A DNA stretch of 64,000 bases from Pseudarthrobacter chlorophenolicus A6 (GTDB lineage: Bacteria > Actinomycetota > Actinomycetes > Actinomycetales > Micrococcaceae). A program made the position numbers and the translations under genes. Positions 24,921 to 33,145 of the stretch are shown piece by piece (position 1 is the first letter of the stretch; the number at the start of each line of letters is the position of its first letter). Below the pieces are notes generated by a model. That model was not told the DNA's origin and ran no database searches. It was given only the letters and a program-made list of their open reading frames with translations. The stretch covers positions 3,761,209-3,825,208 of the forward strand of contig NC_011886.1 in assembly GCF_000022025.1 (NCBI RefSeq). Direction: 5' to 3'.

Positions 24921-26351
24921 TCAGGATACGGAGCTGACGGTCAGGGAGGGCTGGTCCGCGCTGGCAGGCGCGGGGCTGTGTGAATTGGCGAGGTCGAAGA
25001 ACAGGCCGCTGGCTATCTGGAGGCCTTCCCGGGCCACCTCCACCAGGAGGTGTTCGTCCGGAGCATGCTGCTGGCACCCCGGGTGGGAGTGCGGGATCCA
25101 GAGGGTGGGAAGGCCAAGGACATCGGCGAAGACGTAGCTGGGCAGGGAGCCGCCGATGTTGGGCAGGACGGTAGCCTTACGGCCGGTGCTTGCCGCCAGC
25201 GAGTCCGCGGCCCAGGCCACCCAGGGATTGTCCGGATCGATGCGGCTGGCGGCGAACGAGGTGCCCATTTTTAGCTCCACCATGCCGAAGCCCGCGGAGT
25301 CCAGGTGTTTACGGACGGCCGCTTCAAGGTTGTCCACGTCCGTGCCGGGTACAAAGCGCAACTGCAACGCGGCCCGGGCGGTCCCGGGAATGGCATTGAC
25401 GGGCTTGTCCGGGTTGCCCGCGCCCAGTGCCAGCACCTCGAGGGTGTTCCAGGCGTAGAGGCGCTCGGCCGGGCTGAGAGTCTGGTCTCCCCAGGCAGGG
25501 TCCGCCTGGGGGTCGCCGGGGTTCGGCACCAGGTCCAGCACGTCCAGCGCAGCAGCGACGGAGTCCGGGATTTCGGCAGGGAGCAGTTCGGGCACCTGGA
25601 TGGTGCCGTGCCCGTCCACCAGGGACGCGACGGCGGCCGCCACCGTTGTGCCCGGGTTCCGCAGGAGCCCGCCCCAGTTTCCAGAGTGGTACGAGCCGGC
25701 GCGCAGATCGGCTATAAGTTCGAAGCTGACGCCGCCACGTGCGCCCAGGAAGACCGTGGGGCTCCCGGCGGCGAGGCGGGGGCCGTCGGAGCCGATAAAG
25801 ACGTCGGCCCGGAGCAGGTCCTGGTGTTCGGCGGCAAACTCGGCGAGGTCCGGGGACCCGATCTCCTCCGCCCCTTCCAAGAGGAACACCAGGTTGAAGC
25901 CGAGGCGGCCCTGCTGCTCAAGCAGCAGCCGGAGCGAAACGATATTGATCCAGTGCTGGCCCTTGTTGTCGGCGGCGCCGCGGCCGTACCAGCGGTCGCC
26001 TTCGTCGCTGAGCGTCCAAGGGTTTCGGCCGGCGCTCCACTCTCCGGCCTGGCCGTCGGTGACGTCAGCGTGCCCGTAGCAAAGAACGGTGGGCAGCTCA
26101 GGATCCTCGTGCCGGGTGGCCACCAGGAAGGAGTTGGCGCCGCCCCGCCAGGAGTCAAACCGGTCTACCGTGCAGCCCATCGCCAGGAAAGCGGGCCCAA
26201 TAACGTCATCCAGGTATGACTTCAACGCAACGCGCCCCTGCGGGCTGAAACTCTCCGTGGGGTAGGAGACCAGCCGGGCCAGATCCTCCCTGAAGAGGCC
26301 GGAGTCAACGAACTCCGCTGCTGTGGCCAATAGTTCTGCGCGTTCCTGCAT
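24921..26351 (-). CDS. M20 family metallopeptidase (dipeptidase/deacylase)
   Basis: The 476-aa product starts at ATG 26351 after AAAGGGAG. The two-metal site is visible: CYGHADVTDGQ (His and Asp), GAADNKGQHW (bridging Asp), EGAEEIGS (catalytic and metal Glu), and a late HSHPGCQQHAPDEH. A lid domain lies between. Family members hydrolyse dipeptides or N-acyl amino acids. It is the first gene of a two-gene operon with the MHS transporter. It is divergent from a truncated LysR gene (26473) that was probably its regulator. Confidence 0.9.
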   Translation of the reverse strand: MQERAELLATAAEFVDSGLFREDLARLVSYPTESFSPQGRVALKSYLDDVIGPAFLAMGCTVDRFDSWRGGANSFLVATRHEDPELPTVLCYGHADVTDGQAGEWSAGRNPWTLSDEGDRWYGRGAADNKGQHWINIVSLRLLLEQQGRLGFNLVFLLEGAEEIGSPDLAEFAAEHQDLLRADVFIGSDGPRLAAGSPTVFLGARGGVSFELIADLRAGSYHSGNWGGLLRNPGTTVAAAVASLVDGHGTIQVPELLPAEIPDSVAAALDVLDLVPNPGDPQADPAWGDQTLSPAERLYAWNTLEVLALGAGNPDKPVNAIPGTARAALQLRFVPGTDVDNLEAAVRKHLDSAGFGMVELKMGTSFAASRIDPDNPWVAWAADSLAASTGRKATVLPNIGGSLPSYVFADVLGLPTLWIPHSHPGCQQHAPDEHLLVEVAREGLQIASGLFFDLANSHSPAPASADQPSLTVSSVS

Positions 26352-26472
26352 CCCGTACTCCCTTTATCCATATGGCGTGAGTCCAAAGTTAGGTGTCCCG
26401 GGCGCAAACAACCAGTATCGTTTTGTCGATGAGCGTTGACTTTGATGCAAACCTCCGAACCCGGATGCCGGC

Positions 26473-26640
26473 ATGAACATGCTCACGCCGGCACTGTTGT
26501 ACTTCGACGCCGTGGCGCAGGAGGGCACGCTCACCGAGGCCGCCGGCAAGCTTCACGTGTCCGCATCCGCCATCAGCCGCCAGATCAACAAGCTCGAAAC
26601 TTCGCTCGGCATGCCGCTGTTCCACCGGCATGCCCGGTCA
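26473..26640 (+). pseudogene. Truncated LysR-type regulator gene (HTH part only)
   Basis: The ATG opens a typical LysR N-terminus of about 55 residues, NMLTPALLYFDAVAQEGTLT through ASAISRQINKLE to MPLFHRHAR. There the LysR sequence stops abruptly. The frame then reads arginine/serine-rich nonsense to a stop at 26727. The effector-binding domain (about 240 residues) is missing. The gene is divergent from the M20/MHS operon, 121 nt away, the classic position for its regulator. The break at about 26632-26642 joins a YitT gene fragment, indicating a deletion. Confidence 0.8.
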
Positions 26641-27056
26641 ACCTGCCGTTCTTCGGCCTCGCCATCTGGAAGAAGGGCTGGAACTTCGCCCTGCGCACCG
26701 GGGCGGCCATTGCGCTGGTCTCGGTGATGGCCAGCCTGCACCCGTGGGCTTTCGGGTCCCTGGAGCTGGACCCCGCCTACGGCGTTGCGGCCGGAAACCT
26801 GCTGGCCGGCGTGGGACTCCTGATCCTGTTCCGGCACCAGTCCAGCCTGGGCGGCTTCAACATCCTGGCGCTGCTGCTGCAGGACAAGCTGAAATGGCGT
26901 GCCGGGTATGTGCAGATGGTGCTGGACGTGGCCATCGTGCTGGCGGCCCTTGCCGTGGTGTCCCCGCTGATGGTGCTTCTCTCCGCAGCCGGCGCCACCT
27001 TGCTGAATCTCATCCTGGCGCTGAACCACCGGCCCGGGCGGTACCTGGGAAAGTAG
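26636..27056 (+). pseudogene. 3' fragment of a YitT family membrane protein gene
   Basis: From about 26638 the frame reads VNLPFFGLAIWKKGW, then transmembrane helices (TGAAIALVSVMASLHPWAF, YGVAAGNLLAGVGLLILF, VQMVLDVAIVLAALAVV) and ends NHRPGRYLGK. This is the C-terminal ~138 residues of a YitT-type (DUF161) protein; the first two helices are missing. The frame differs from the LysR fragment, so no fusion protein is made from the LysR start. The junction bases fall within GGCATGCCCGGTCAACC. Confidence 0.78.
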
Positions 27057-27126
27057 CTGCTAACCGGCCGGTTTATTCCCGAAAGTTGCCTGAAATAACT
27101 TCATGGAAGCCGCTGTTGCCGCCCGT

Positions 27127-27768
27127 ATGACAACAATCGGAATCATCGGTGCAGGACATATTGGAAGCCAGGTTGCCCGGAAGGCAGTGGAGCTGGGCTA
27201 CGACGTAGTCATCAGCAACTCACGCGGACCTGAGACTCTTGCGGACCTCGTGGCGGAGCTTGGCCCGAAGGCGCGGGCGGCAACCGCAGCTGAGGCGGCT
27301 GCGGCCGGCGACTTCGCCGTGGTCACGGTGCCGCTGAAGAACTACAAGGACGTCCCGGCGGAGCCGCTGGCGGGCAAGATCGTCATCGACACCAACAACT
27401 ATTACTGGGAGCGCGACGGCCGCGTCCCGGCCCTGGACAACGGCGAAGCCACCACCTCGGGCCTGCTGCAGGAACACCTGCCCCAGTCGAAGGTGGCCAA
27501 GGGCTTCAACCACATCATGGCCAAGGACATCACCACGGACGGCACCCCGGCAGGCACGGACAACCGCCGCGCCCTGGCCACCGCCAGCGACTACCCGGAG
27601 GCCGCCGAGCTGGTGGCCAACCTGTACGACGAATTCGGCTTCGATACCGTCAATGTGGGCCTGCTGGAGGAAAGCTGGCGTGTTGAGCGCGACCGGCCGG
27701 CCTACGTTAAGCGGCAGAACGCCGCCGAGCTGAAGGACAACCTGGCGAAGGCACCCCGTACCGTCTGA
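27127..27768 (+). CDS. NADP-dependent reductase with F420-reductase-like Rossmann fold (NADPH-dependent F420 reductase / NADP oxidoreductase family)
   Basis: The product is 213 aa from the ATG at 27127 (MTTIGIIGAGHIGS), the family-standard start. An ATG 24 nt upstream would add eight unconserved residues. The Rossmann GxGxxG is GAGHIGS, and NSRGPETL after strand two suggests NADP preference. Further blocks are VTVPLKNY, IDTNNYYWERDG and KGFNHIMAKD. It is a member of the NAD-binding F420-dependent reductase group common in Arthrobacter; the substrate is unknown. No clear ribosome binding site is seen. Confidence 0.82.
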   Translation: MTTIGIIGAGHIGSQVARKAVELGYDVVISNSRGPETLADLVAELGPKARAATAAEAAAAGDFAVVTVPLKNYKDVPAEPLAGKIVIDTNNYYWERDGRVPALDNGEATTSGLLQEHLPQSKVAKGFNHIMAKDITTDGTPAGTDNRRALATASDYPEAAELVANLYDEFGFDTVNVGLLEESWRVERDRPAYVKRQNAAELKDNLAKAPRTV

Positions 27769-27789
27769 CCTGGCGTAGACCAGCCCGAG

Positions 27790-27846
27790 CTGGCTGGCAG
27801 CGGCCGCCGCGAAACCCGGTTTTGGCGACGGTTTGCTGCCAGCCAG
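27790..27846. terminator. Inverted repeat between convergent genes
   Basis: Arms CTGGCTGGCAGC (27790-27801) and GCTGCCAGCCAG (27835-27846) are perfect complements. A 33-nt loop between them contains its own weak AAACC/GGTTT pairing. It probably acts as a bidirectional terminator. Confidence 0.6.
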
Positions 27847-27852
27847 GTTTTG

Positions 27853-28833
27853 TCAGTCCTCGTCCTGGCCGTGGCCGCCGTCGTAATCGCTGCTGCGGGC
27901 CGGGACCAGCACCACTTCGTACTGCGTGGGCGGCGGCATCTTGTTGAACTTGGCGTTCACCGCCGCGAGGGTATCGCCGAACCTGGCCACCGTGGTGGGG
28001 ACGTCAAAGTCCTTGCTGGTGATCTCTTCCTTGAGCTTGCCGGATGAGAGATCTCCGGAGAGCTTAATGCGGGCGATCTTGTCCTGCTGGTTCTGCACGG
28101 CCCACAGGGTGCGGCCCTTCACCAGGATGCCGTCAACGTAGGGCAGCGCCGGAGTGTCGATCTTGGCGGTATCGCCGGTGTCGGGATCCACGGTGTAAAC
28201 GGCCTCGTTGAACGTATGCGCGACGATCAGGACCTTCCCGTTCCTGGCCGACGCTATGCCGTTGAGGCCAAATTGGTTTGCGGGGTCTGACAGGGCGACA
28301 GAGGGATCACTGAGGGTCCTCGTCTCCATCTTTCCCAGCTTGCCCGAGCGGCTGACGGGGACGAAGTACAGCTCCGGGCGCTTGGAGTTGGTGAACCACG
28401 CACCGTCTTCGGTGACGGTGACGTCGTTGATGAAGCCTGGCGCCAGGTCAACAGCGCCGGCGTCCCTTCCGGTCTTCGCGTTATAGGCGAAGGCCTTGCC
28501 GGTACCGCCGCCTGCTACGAAAAGCAGGTTGGTGCGCTCGTCATACTTGAGTCCCACAGCCATCCGGGGGTTTGAATCCAAGGTGGAGACATCGATGAAA
28601 CGTTCCGCCTTCCCGTCTCGGATGTCACCTTTGAAAATGTCACCGGTCATCAGTTCGCCGGCGTAGAAAGTAGTACCGCGGCCTTCGGCGATGCCCTCGG
28701 CGGAATTGGCGCCGTCGAGCACTATGACGTCGCGGGAAGGCGGCGAGGCCGAAGCGGGGACGGCGGATGGGGCAAGCAACGCTAGGAGGGCGATGAGTCC
28801 TGCGGCGGTGCGGCGATGTGCTGTTCGGCGCAT
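27853..28833 (-). CDS. Secreted six-bladed propeller protein (SMP-30 / gluconolactonase-like)
   Basis: The 326-aa product has AAGGATCC before its ATG. The signal peptide has an Arg-rich start, core AAGLIALLALLAPSAV and cleavage near ASA/SP. The mature part shows repeated propeller blades with motifs such as AEGIAEGRGTTFYAGE, RMAVGLKYDERTNLLFVAGG, FINDVTVTEDGAWFTNS and LNGIASARNGKVLIVAH. These fit the SMP-30/gluconolactonase or NHL-like superfamily. The C-terminus is Asp-rich (DYDGGHGQDED). Enzymatic activity is uncertain; many such secreted propellers are binding proteins. It is monocistronic and converges with the reductase gene. Confidence 0.72.
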   Translation of the reverse strand: MRRTAHRRTAAGLIALLALLAPSAVPASASPPSRDVIVLDGANSAEGIAEGRGTTFYAGELMTGDIFKGDIRDGKAERFIDVSTLDSNPRMAVGLKYDERTNLLFVAGGGTGKAFAYNAKTGRDAGAVDLAPGFINDVTVTEDGAWFTNSKRPELYFVPVSRSGKLGKMETRTLSDPSVALSDPANQFGLNGIASARNGKVLIVAHTFNEAVYTVDPDTGDTAKIDTPALPYVDGILVKGRTLWAVQNQQDKIARIKLSGDLSSGKLKEEITSKDFDVPTTVARFGDTLAAVNAKFNKMPPPTQYEVVLVPARSSDYDGGHGQDED

Positions 28834-28986
28834 GCTGGATCCTTAGTTGGCGGTGATGCGCGGGGCCAATCTGCGGCAGCTCCGCACGATGGTCCAGTAA
28901 TTTTAAGCGCCTGCGTCATGCCCGCCAAGGCATCGAAGCCCCCATTCTGCTTACAATCGAACCCTCAATCGACTACTGAGGGATCC

Positions 28987-29325
28987 ATGAAGAAACTCGC
29001 CACAGTCCTGTTCGCCGCAGGCCTCCTTGCCTCCGCCACGGCCTGCTCCGCTTCCCAACAGCTTTCCACCACCGAAACCTGCGAGCGTATTCAGTCCGTG
29101 GTGTCGAACCCCGCCAACGGTGCCGGCAAGACGGGCATGAACCGCCTGGCCAACCAGATCCGCCCCATCCACGCAGTTGCCTCGGATGACCTCAAGCCCG
29201 CGCTGCAGTCCATCCTGGAATACACGGATGAGCAGGCGAAGGAAACCCCGGACGAGGCCAAGCTGGCCGAACTCCAGTCCGGCTACGAGCAGGCCAGCGG
29301 CACGTACAGCCGCCTCTGCAGCTAA
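28987..29325 (+). CDS. Small lipoprotein, function unknown
   Basis: The product is 112 aa from the ATG at 28987 (GAGGGATCC just ahead). The signal sequence KKLATVLFAAGLLASATAC ends in a cysteine consistent with a lipobox. The mature part is helical, with two further cysteines (ETCER and RLCS at the C-terminus) that may pair. The pattern resembles other small helical actinobacterial lipoproteins; no specific family is recognised. Confidence 0.65.
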   Translation: MKKLATVLFAAGLLASATACSASQQLSTTETCERIQSVVSNPANGAGKTGMNRLANQIRPIHAVASDDLKPALQSILEYTDEQAKETPDEAKLAELQSGYEQASGTYSRLCS

Positions 29326-29363
29326 CCAGCGCAGCGGTTTTTAGGCGCGGCGGATCCGGCCGC

Positions 29364-30293
29364 CTACAGTGTGGCCGGGTCCGTGTTGGCACCGCAAAGG
29401 ACCACGGCCACGCGTTCGCCCGGTCCCGGAACGTAAGCGCCGGACAACAGGGCCGCGTAGGCAGCTGCGGCACCGTGCTCCACCACGATGCGGTAGCCGT
29501 TCCAGAGCGCGCTCCGCGCGGCGATGATGTCCGCATCCGTCACCAGGACGCTTTCGACGCCGGCGCGGACCGCCACCGCGAAGCCGATCGCGCCAACGCT
29601 GCGGGCACCCAGCGAGTCCGCCGCGACACCTGACACGGCCACATCCACCGGGCTCCCAGCATGCAGCGCAGCGTGAAGGGTGGGTGCGCCCTCGGGCTCC
29701 ACCGCTACCACCTTCGCGTGGCCTTCCACGGCCGCGGCAATTCCGGCCATCAGTCCCCCACCGCCCACGGCCACCAGCACCGTGTCCACACCAGGAACCT
29801 GGTCCAGCAACTCCAGGCCCACCGTCCCCGCGCCGGCCGCGATCTCCGGCTGGTCATACGCGTGGCAGTACACCGCGCCGGTCCCGGCAGCATGCGCCAC
29901 CGCTGCCTCGTAAGCCACCGCGTATTCCGCACCGCCCTGCACGACGGCGGCACCGACGTCCCTGAGCTTCGCGACCTTGACGGCGGGTGCCGCGGCGGGG
30001 ACGAAGACCGTTGCAGGTACGCCAAGCCGGGCAGCTGCGTAGGCGTTGGCCAGCCCGGCATTGCCTCCCGAAGCCACCACGATGCCCGCCGGGGTCAGCT
30101 CCCCGCGTTCCTGGCTCGCCAAAATCCGGTTCAGCGCCCCGCGTGCCTTGAAACTTCCGGTGTGCTGCAGGAATTCGCACTTGAACGAAACCGGCCCAGG
30201 GTACTGGCCGCTGTCTGCCTCCAGAACGGGTGTCAGCCGGGTAAGGCCGGCAATCCGCTGGGCGGCCTCATCCACATCGGTACGGCTGATCAT
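29364..30293 (-). CDS. Threonine/serine dehydratase family protein (PLP-dependent, fold type II)
   Basis: The 309-aa product's PLP lysine is in HTGSFKARGA, the substrate loop in ASGGNAGLANAYAAA, and the phosphate-binding glycine loop is VGGGGLMAGIAAA. It matches catabolic serine/threonine dehydratases, which give a 2-oxo acid and ammonia; no ACT domain is present. The motif ASGGNAG (not SxGNHxQ) is that of the threonine/serine dehydratase subgroup. The ATG lies just after the stop codon of the small hydrophilic gene at 30295-30600, so the two are probably co-translated; no separate strong ribosome binding site is seen. Confidence 0.87.
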   Translation of the reverse strand: MISRTDVDEAAQRIAGLTRLTPVLEADSGQYPGPVSFKCEFLQHTGSFKARGALNRILASQERGELTPAGIVVASGGNAGLANAYAAARLGVPATVFVPAAAPAVKVAKLRDVGAAVVQGGAEYAVAYEAAVAHAAGTGAVYCHAYDQPEIAAGAGTVGLELLDQVPGVDTVLVAVGGGGLMAGIAAAVEGHAKVVAVEPEGAPTLHAALHAGSPVDVAVSGVAADSLGARSVGAIGFAVAVRAGVESVLVTDADIIAARSALWNGYRIVVEHGAAAAYAALLSGAYVPGPGERVAVVLCGANTDPATL

Positions 30294-30294
30294 C

Positions 30295-30600
30295 CTAGAC
30301 GTCGTCGTCCCAGGTCCCGGGATCCTTCACCGCTTCCTCCGGCGTGCGCTCCTGCCCGCCGGAGGAAGCGTCTGCAGCCTCGCTGCCGTCAGTCCCGGAG
30401 CTTCCCACGTACGACGCCGGCACGGTCCCGGCAGCGTGGGCCTGCTGCTCTTCCCGGATGTTGGCGGCGTGTGGCTGTTCCGGGTGCTGGCCGCTTTGCG
30501 GGGCTTCGGTGACCTGTTCCGCGTTGTCCCGGACTTCGTCCGGGTCGCCGGGGCCACGGAGGTCCGCGGTGTTTCGCCGCTCGTCGTTCGGTGTGGTCAT
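30295..30600 (-). CDS. Small hydrophilic, probably disordered protein
   Basis: The product is 101 aa from the ATG at 30600 (MTTPNDERRNTADL). The composition is dominated by Glu, Asp, Gln, Pro, Ala and Ser, with no hydrophobic core. The C-terminus is PGTWDDDV. No domain is recognised; similar short acidic proteins are often annotated as hypothetical in Arthrobacter. It sits immediately ahead of the dehydratase gene on the same strand. Confidence 0.55.
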   Translation of the reverse strand: MTTPNDERRNTADLRGPGDPDEVRDNAEQVTEAPQSGQHPEQPHAANIREEQQAHAAGTVPASYVGSSGTDGSEAADASSGGQERTPEEAVKDPGTWDDDV

Positions 30601-30759
30601 GATCCTGCCTTCCGTTGTTGCTGGCTGGTCCTGCGGGCGGTTCCGGGGAAGCACGCCGCGGGTTCCAGCCTACTTTCTGTGGCGCTTTCTGTGAGTTCGG
30701 CCTCAGCCGGGACGATGGCCGGCCTGCCTGCGTTGTAGGAAGTGGCGGAAGGAAGCCAT

Positions 30760-31371
30760 ATGATCATCGTCCTCACCGGCATCGACGGCTCGGGCAAGTC
30801 GACGGCGGCCCGCGCCCTGGTGCAGGCTGTCCGGGCACGCGGCGGCAAGGCAATGCTCCTGAGCAACCACGCTGGCCGGCGCACCATGTCCGTCTTAGCT
30901 GCCCGGTGGGGCGTGCAGCTGCCGGCCAGGGCCGCGGATGCCGCCGAAACAGTCCTGCGCGTCGCCAACGTGCTGGTGTCCCATCTCCGTGCCCGCCGCT
31001 TCGATGGCATGGTGGTCATCGACCGCCACCTCCACTGCCAACTTGCCCTGCGCAGCATGAAGGGGCTGCCGCGCGGGCGCTTCCTGCCCTGGCTGCTCGC
31101 GGCACTTCCCCAGCCCGCCGCCGTCGTACACCTGGACCTCGAACCGGCCGAGGCGCACCGCCGGATCACGGCGCGCGGAACCGATTCCGAAACCCTTGCG
31201 GACCTGTCCGCCTTCCGGGATGCCTACGCGGGACTGCCGGAATTCGGCGGCTTTATCCGGGTGGATGCGTCCCTTCCCGCCGCTGAACTGGTACAACGCA
31301 TGCTGCAGGCTGTTGACACACTTCCCGGCGGCCCGGGCGAATCTGCGGAGGGCGCAGCAGTCACAAACTGA
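30760..31371 (+). CDS. Thymidylate-kinase-like P-loop protein
   Basis: The product is about 203 aa from the ATG at 30760, preceded by GGAAGGAAG. The Walker A motif is GIDGSGKST (residues 7-15). The DRH motif IDRHLHCQLA resembles the DRY/DRH segment of dTMP kinases. LDLEPAEAHRRITARGTDSE resembles the lid with its TRGxxxE pattern. A housekeeping tmk would be expected near DNA replication genes, so this may be a second kinase of the family, acting on another nucleotide or sugar. A molecular function beyond phosphoryl transfer cannot be fixed. Confidence 0.75.
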   Translation: MIIVLTGIDGSGKSTAARALVQAVRARGGKAMLLSNHAGRRTMSVLAARWGVQLPARAADAAETVLRVANVLVSHLRARRFDGMVVIDRHLHCQLALRSMKGLPRGRFLPWLLAALPQPAAVVHLDLEPAEAHRRITARGTDSETLADLSAFRDAYAGLPEFGGFIRVDASLPAAELVQRMLQAVDTLPGGPGESAEGAAVTN

Positions 31372-31379
31372 ATTTAAGC

Positions 31380-31416
31380 ATTTCGCATTGTGGAAATGGA
31401 TTTTCCCCTTGCGGAA
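31380..31416 (+). promoter_or_regulatory. Two operator-like sites upstream of dctA, 21 bp apart
   Basis: Site 1 ATTTCGCATTGTGGAAAT (31380-31397) and site 2 TTCCCCTTGCGGAA (31403-31416) have TTNC..GNAA dyad ends and centres 21 bp apart. The reverse complement of the hyi site at 46854-46869 (ATTCCGCTTTGTGGAA) closely matches site 1. The hyi promoter has the same spacing. The form resembles IclR-family operators. Confidence 0.55.
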
Positions 31417-31493
31417 TAGATGTGACCGGGGTTACTTTTGCCTTAAGCCCCGGGCGTCCCCGGGCTGTTCCCGAATCGAAGAGGCAAAGGTCA

Positions 31494-32981
31494 ATGAAGA
31501 TCCCCAACCCTGAGGCACTGAAGGCGAGTTCGGTGCCCGCGAAGAGGAAGCCGCTGTACAAGTCGCTCTTCTTCCAGATTCTGATCGCCGTCGTGGCAGG
31601 TGTCCTCATAGGGCATTTCTGGCCGGACCTCGGATCACAGCTGAGGCCGCTCGGAGATGGCTTCATCAAACTCATTAAGATGATCATCGCGCCGCTGATC
31701 TTCCTGGTGATCGTCACCGGTATTTCGGCCGTAGGCGACGTCAAAGCGGTTGGAAGGGTTGGGGTCAAGGCCCTGGTCTATTTCACGGCGGCCACCCTGT
31801 TCGCACTGCTCTTCGGCCTGGTGGTGGGAAACGTGGTCCAGCCCGGCGCGGGCCTGAACATTGACCCCGCCACCCTGTCGCAAGCGGACCTCGACGCCAA
31901 AACCGGCTCTGCCGCACCCAAGGACGCGGCATCCTTCATCCTGGACGTCATCCCCGCCAGCGTGATCGGCGCGTTCGCCAGCAACAGCCTCCTGCAGGTC
32001 CTGTTCTTCTCGGTCTTCTTCGGCGCAGCCATTGTGGTCATCGGCCGGGAACGGTGCATGCCGGTCATCAGCCTGATGGAAACCGTCCTGGAACTGATCT
32101 TCAAGATCATGTCCTGGATCATGAAAGTGGCCCCCATCGGTGCCTTCGGTGCCATGGCCTTCATCATCGGCCAGTACGGCCTCAGCACGCTCAGCACCTA
32201 CGCCGTGCTGATAGCCGCCTGCTACGGAGCCGCCGTCGTCTTCATCGGACTGCTGTTCGCCGTCGCCTGGCTCACCGCCCGCGTCCCGCTGTGGCAGTTC
32301 CTTAAATACACCCGCGAGGAATTCCTCCTGGCGCTGGGCACCGCCTCAACCGAAGCCGTCATGCCCCGGATCATGACCAAGCTGACCAACGCCGGCTGCT
32401 CCCGAGCCACCACCGGCCTGGTGGTACCCACCGGGTACTCCTTCAACCTGGACGGCGCGGCCATCTACCTGTCCATTTCGCTGCTCTTCCTGGCGCAGGC
32501 CTTCGGCCACAACCTGGACCTCGGCCAGCAGCTCGCCGCCCTGGGCGTCCTGCTGCTCACCTCCAAGGGCATGGCCGGCGTCCCGGGGTCATCCTTCCTG
32601 GCACTCTCCGCCACGGCCGCCGCGCTGGGGATCTTCCCGGTGGCCGGCGTGGCCCTCCTGCTCGGTGCGGACCGGCTGATGGACTCCATGCGGGTGGTGG
32701 TCAACCTGCTGGGCAACTGCGTAGCCACCTTTGTGGTCTCCAAGTGGGAAGGCCAGTTTGACCGCAGCGTCATGGTCCGGGCCTTCAAGGGCGAGATCAC
32801 CAACCACGACTCCGCCGTGATGCTCGGCAAGGAAGAAGACTTCCAGGACCAGGAACTGCAGCGGATCAGCGAGGGCCAGGAGCCGTCACCCAAGTTCCGC
32901 GGCGGCCCGAATCCCGGCGATATTCCCCGGTTCCAGATGAGCAAGTCAACGCAGGCGGGCACAGGCAGCAGCCCGGAATAG
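31494..32981 (+). CDS. dctA: C4-dicarboxylate:cation symporter (DctA family)
   Basis: The product is about 495 aa. The ATG at 31494 is chosen: MKIPNPEALKAS is a normal cytosolic tail, and GAGG/AAAGG lie just upstream. DAACS family motifs are all present: LIKMIIAPLIFLVIVTGI, FASNSLLQVLFFSVFFGAA, KIMSWIMKVAPIGAFGAMAF, LALGTASTEAVMPRIM (hairpin), YSFNLDGAAIYLS and MAGVPGSSFLALSATAA. It imports succinate, malate, fumarate and related acids with Na+ or H+. The C-terminal ~60 residues are hydrophilic. Two operator-like sites 80-115 nt upstream match those before the glyoxylate operon, suggesting joint control. Confidence 0.93.
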   Translation: MKIPNPEALKASSVPAKRKPLYKSLFFQILIAVVAGVLIGHFWPDLGSQLRPLGDGFIKLIKMIIAPLIFLVIVTGISAVGDVKAVGRVGVKALVYFTAATLFALLFGLVVGNVVQPGAGLNIDPATLSQADLDAKTGSAAPKDAASFILDVIPASVIGAFASNSLLQVLFFSVFFGAAIVVIGRERCMPVISLMETVLELIFKIMSWIMKVAPIGAFGAMAFIIGQYGLSTLSTYAVLIAACYGAAVVFIGLLFAVAWLTARVPLWQFLKYTREEFLLALGTASTEAVMPRIMTKLTNAGCSRATTGLVVPTGYSFNLDGAAIYLSISLLFLAQAFGHNLDLGQQLAALGVLLLTSKGMAGVPGSSFLALSATAAALGIFPVAGVALLLGADRLMDSMRVVVNLLGNCVATFVVSKWEGQFDRSVMVRAFKGEITNHDSAVMLGKEEDFQDQELQRISEGQEPSPKFRGGPNPGDIPRFQMSKSTQAGTGSSPE

Positions 32982-33027
32982 GCGTAGCCACCTCGGTAGC
33001 GCCCTCAGCGGGCACACCAGAACCAAC

Positions 33028-33065
33028 AGCAGGCGGGCAGGACCAACAGGTCCTGCCCGCCTGCT
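33028..33065 (+). terminator. Hairpin terminator after dctA
   Basis: A perfect 17-bp stem (AGCAGGCGGGCAGGACC with its complement) has an AACA loop. It lies between convergent dctA and the IclR gene and is likely active in both directions. Confidence 0.85.
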
Positions 33066-33145
33066 TCGTGCGCCGCCGGTTTATCCCGTCCGGTTTATGT
33101 GCCACCGTTTTCTGCGCGCTCCGGTGCGTGTACCGTCCCGTCGGC

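Noticed and set aside
26436..27056. Continuous frame suggesting a LysR-YitT fusion protein
   Set aside because: The continuous frame begins with an unrelated frame of the LysR region, not the HTH; the HTH and YitT parts are in different frames. It is better read as two gene fragments.
27103..27126. Upstream ATG for the NADP-dependent reductase
   Set aside because: It would add eight residues ahead of the conserved MTTIGIIGAGHIGS start and has no better ribosome binding site.
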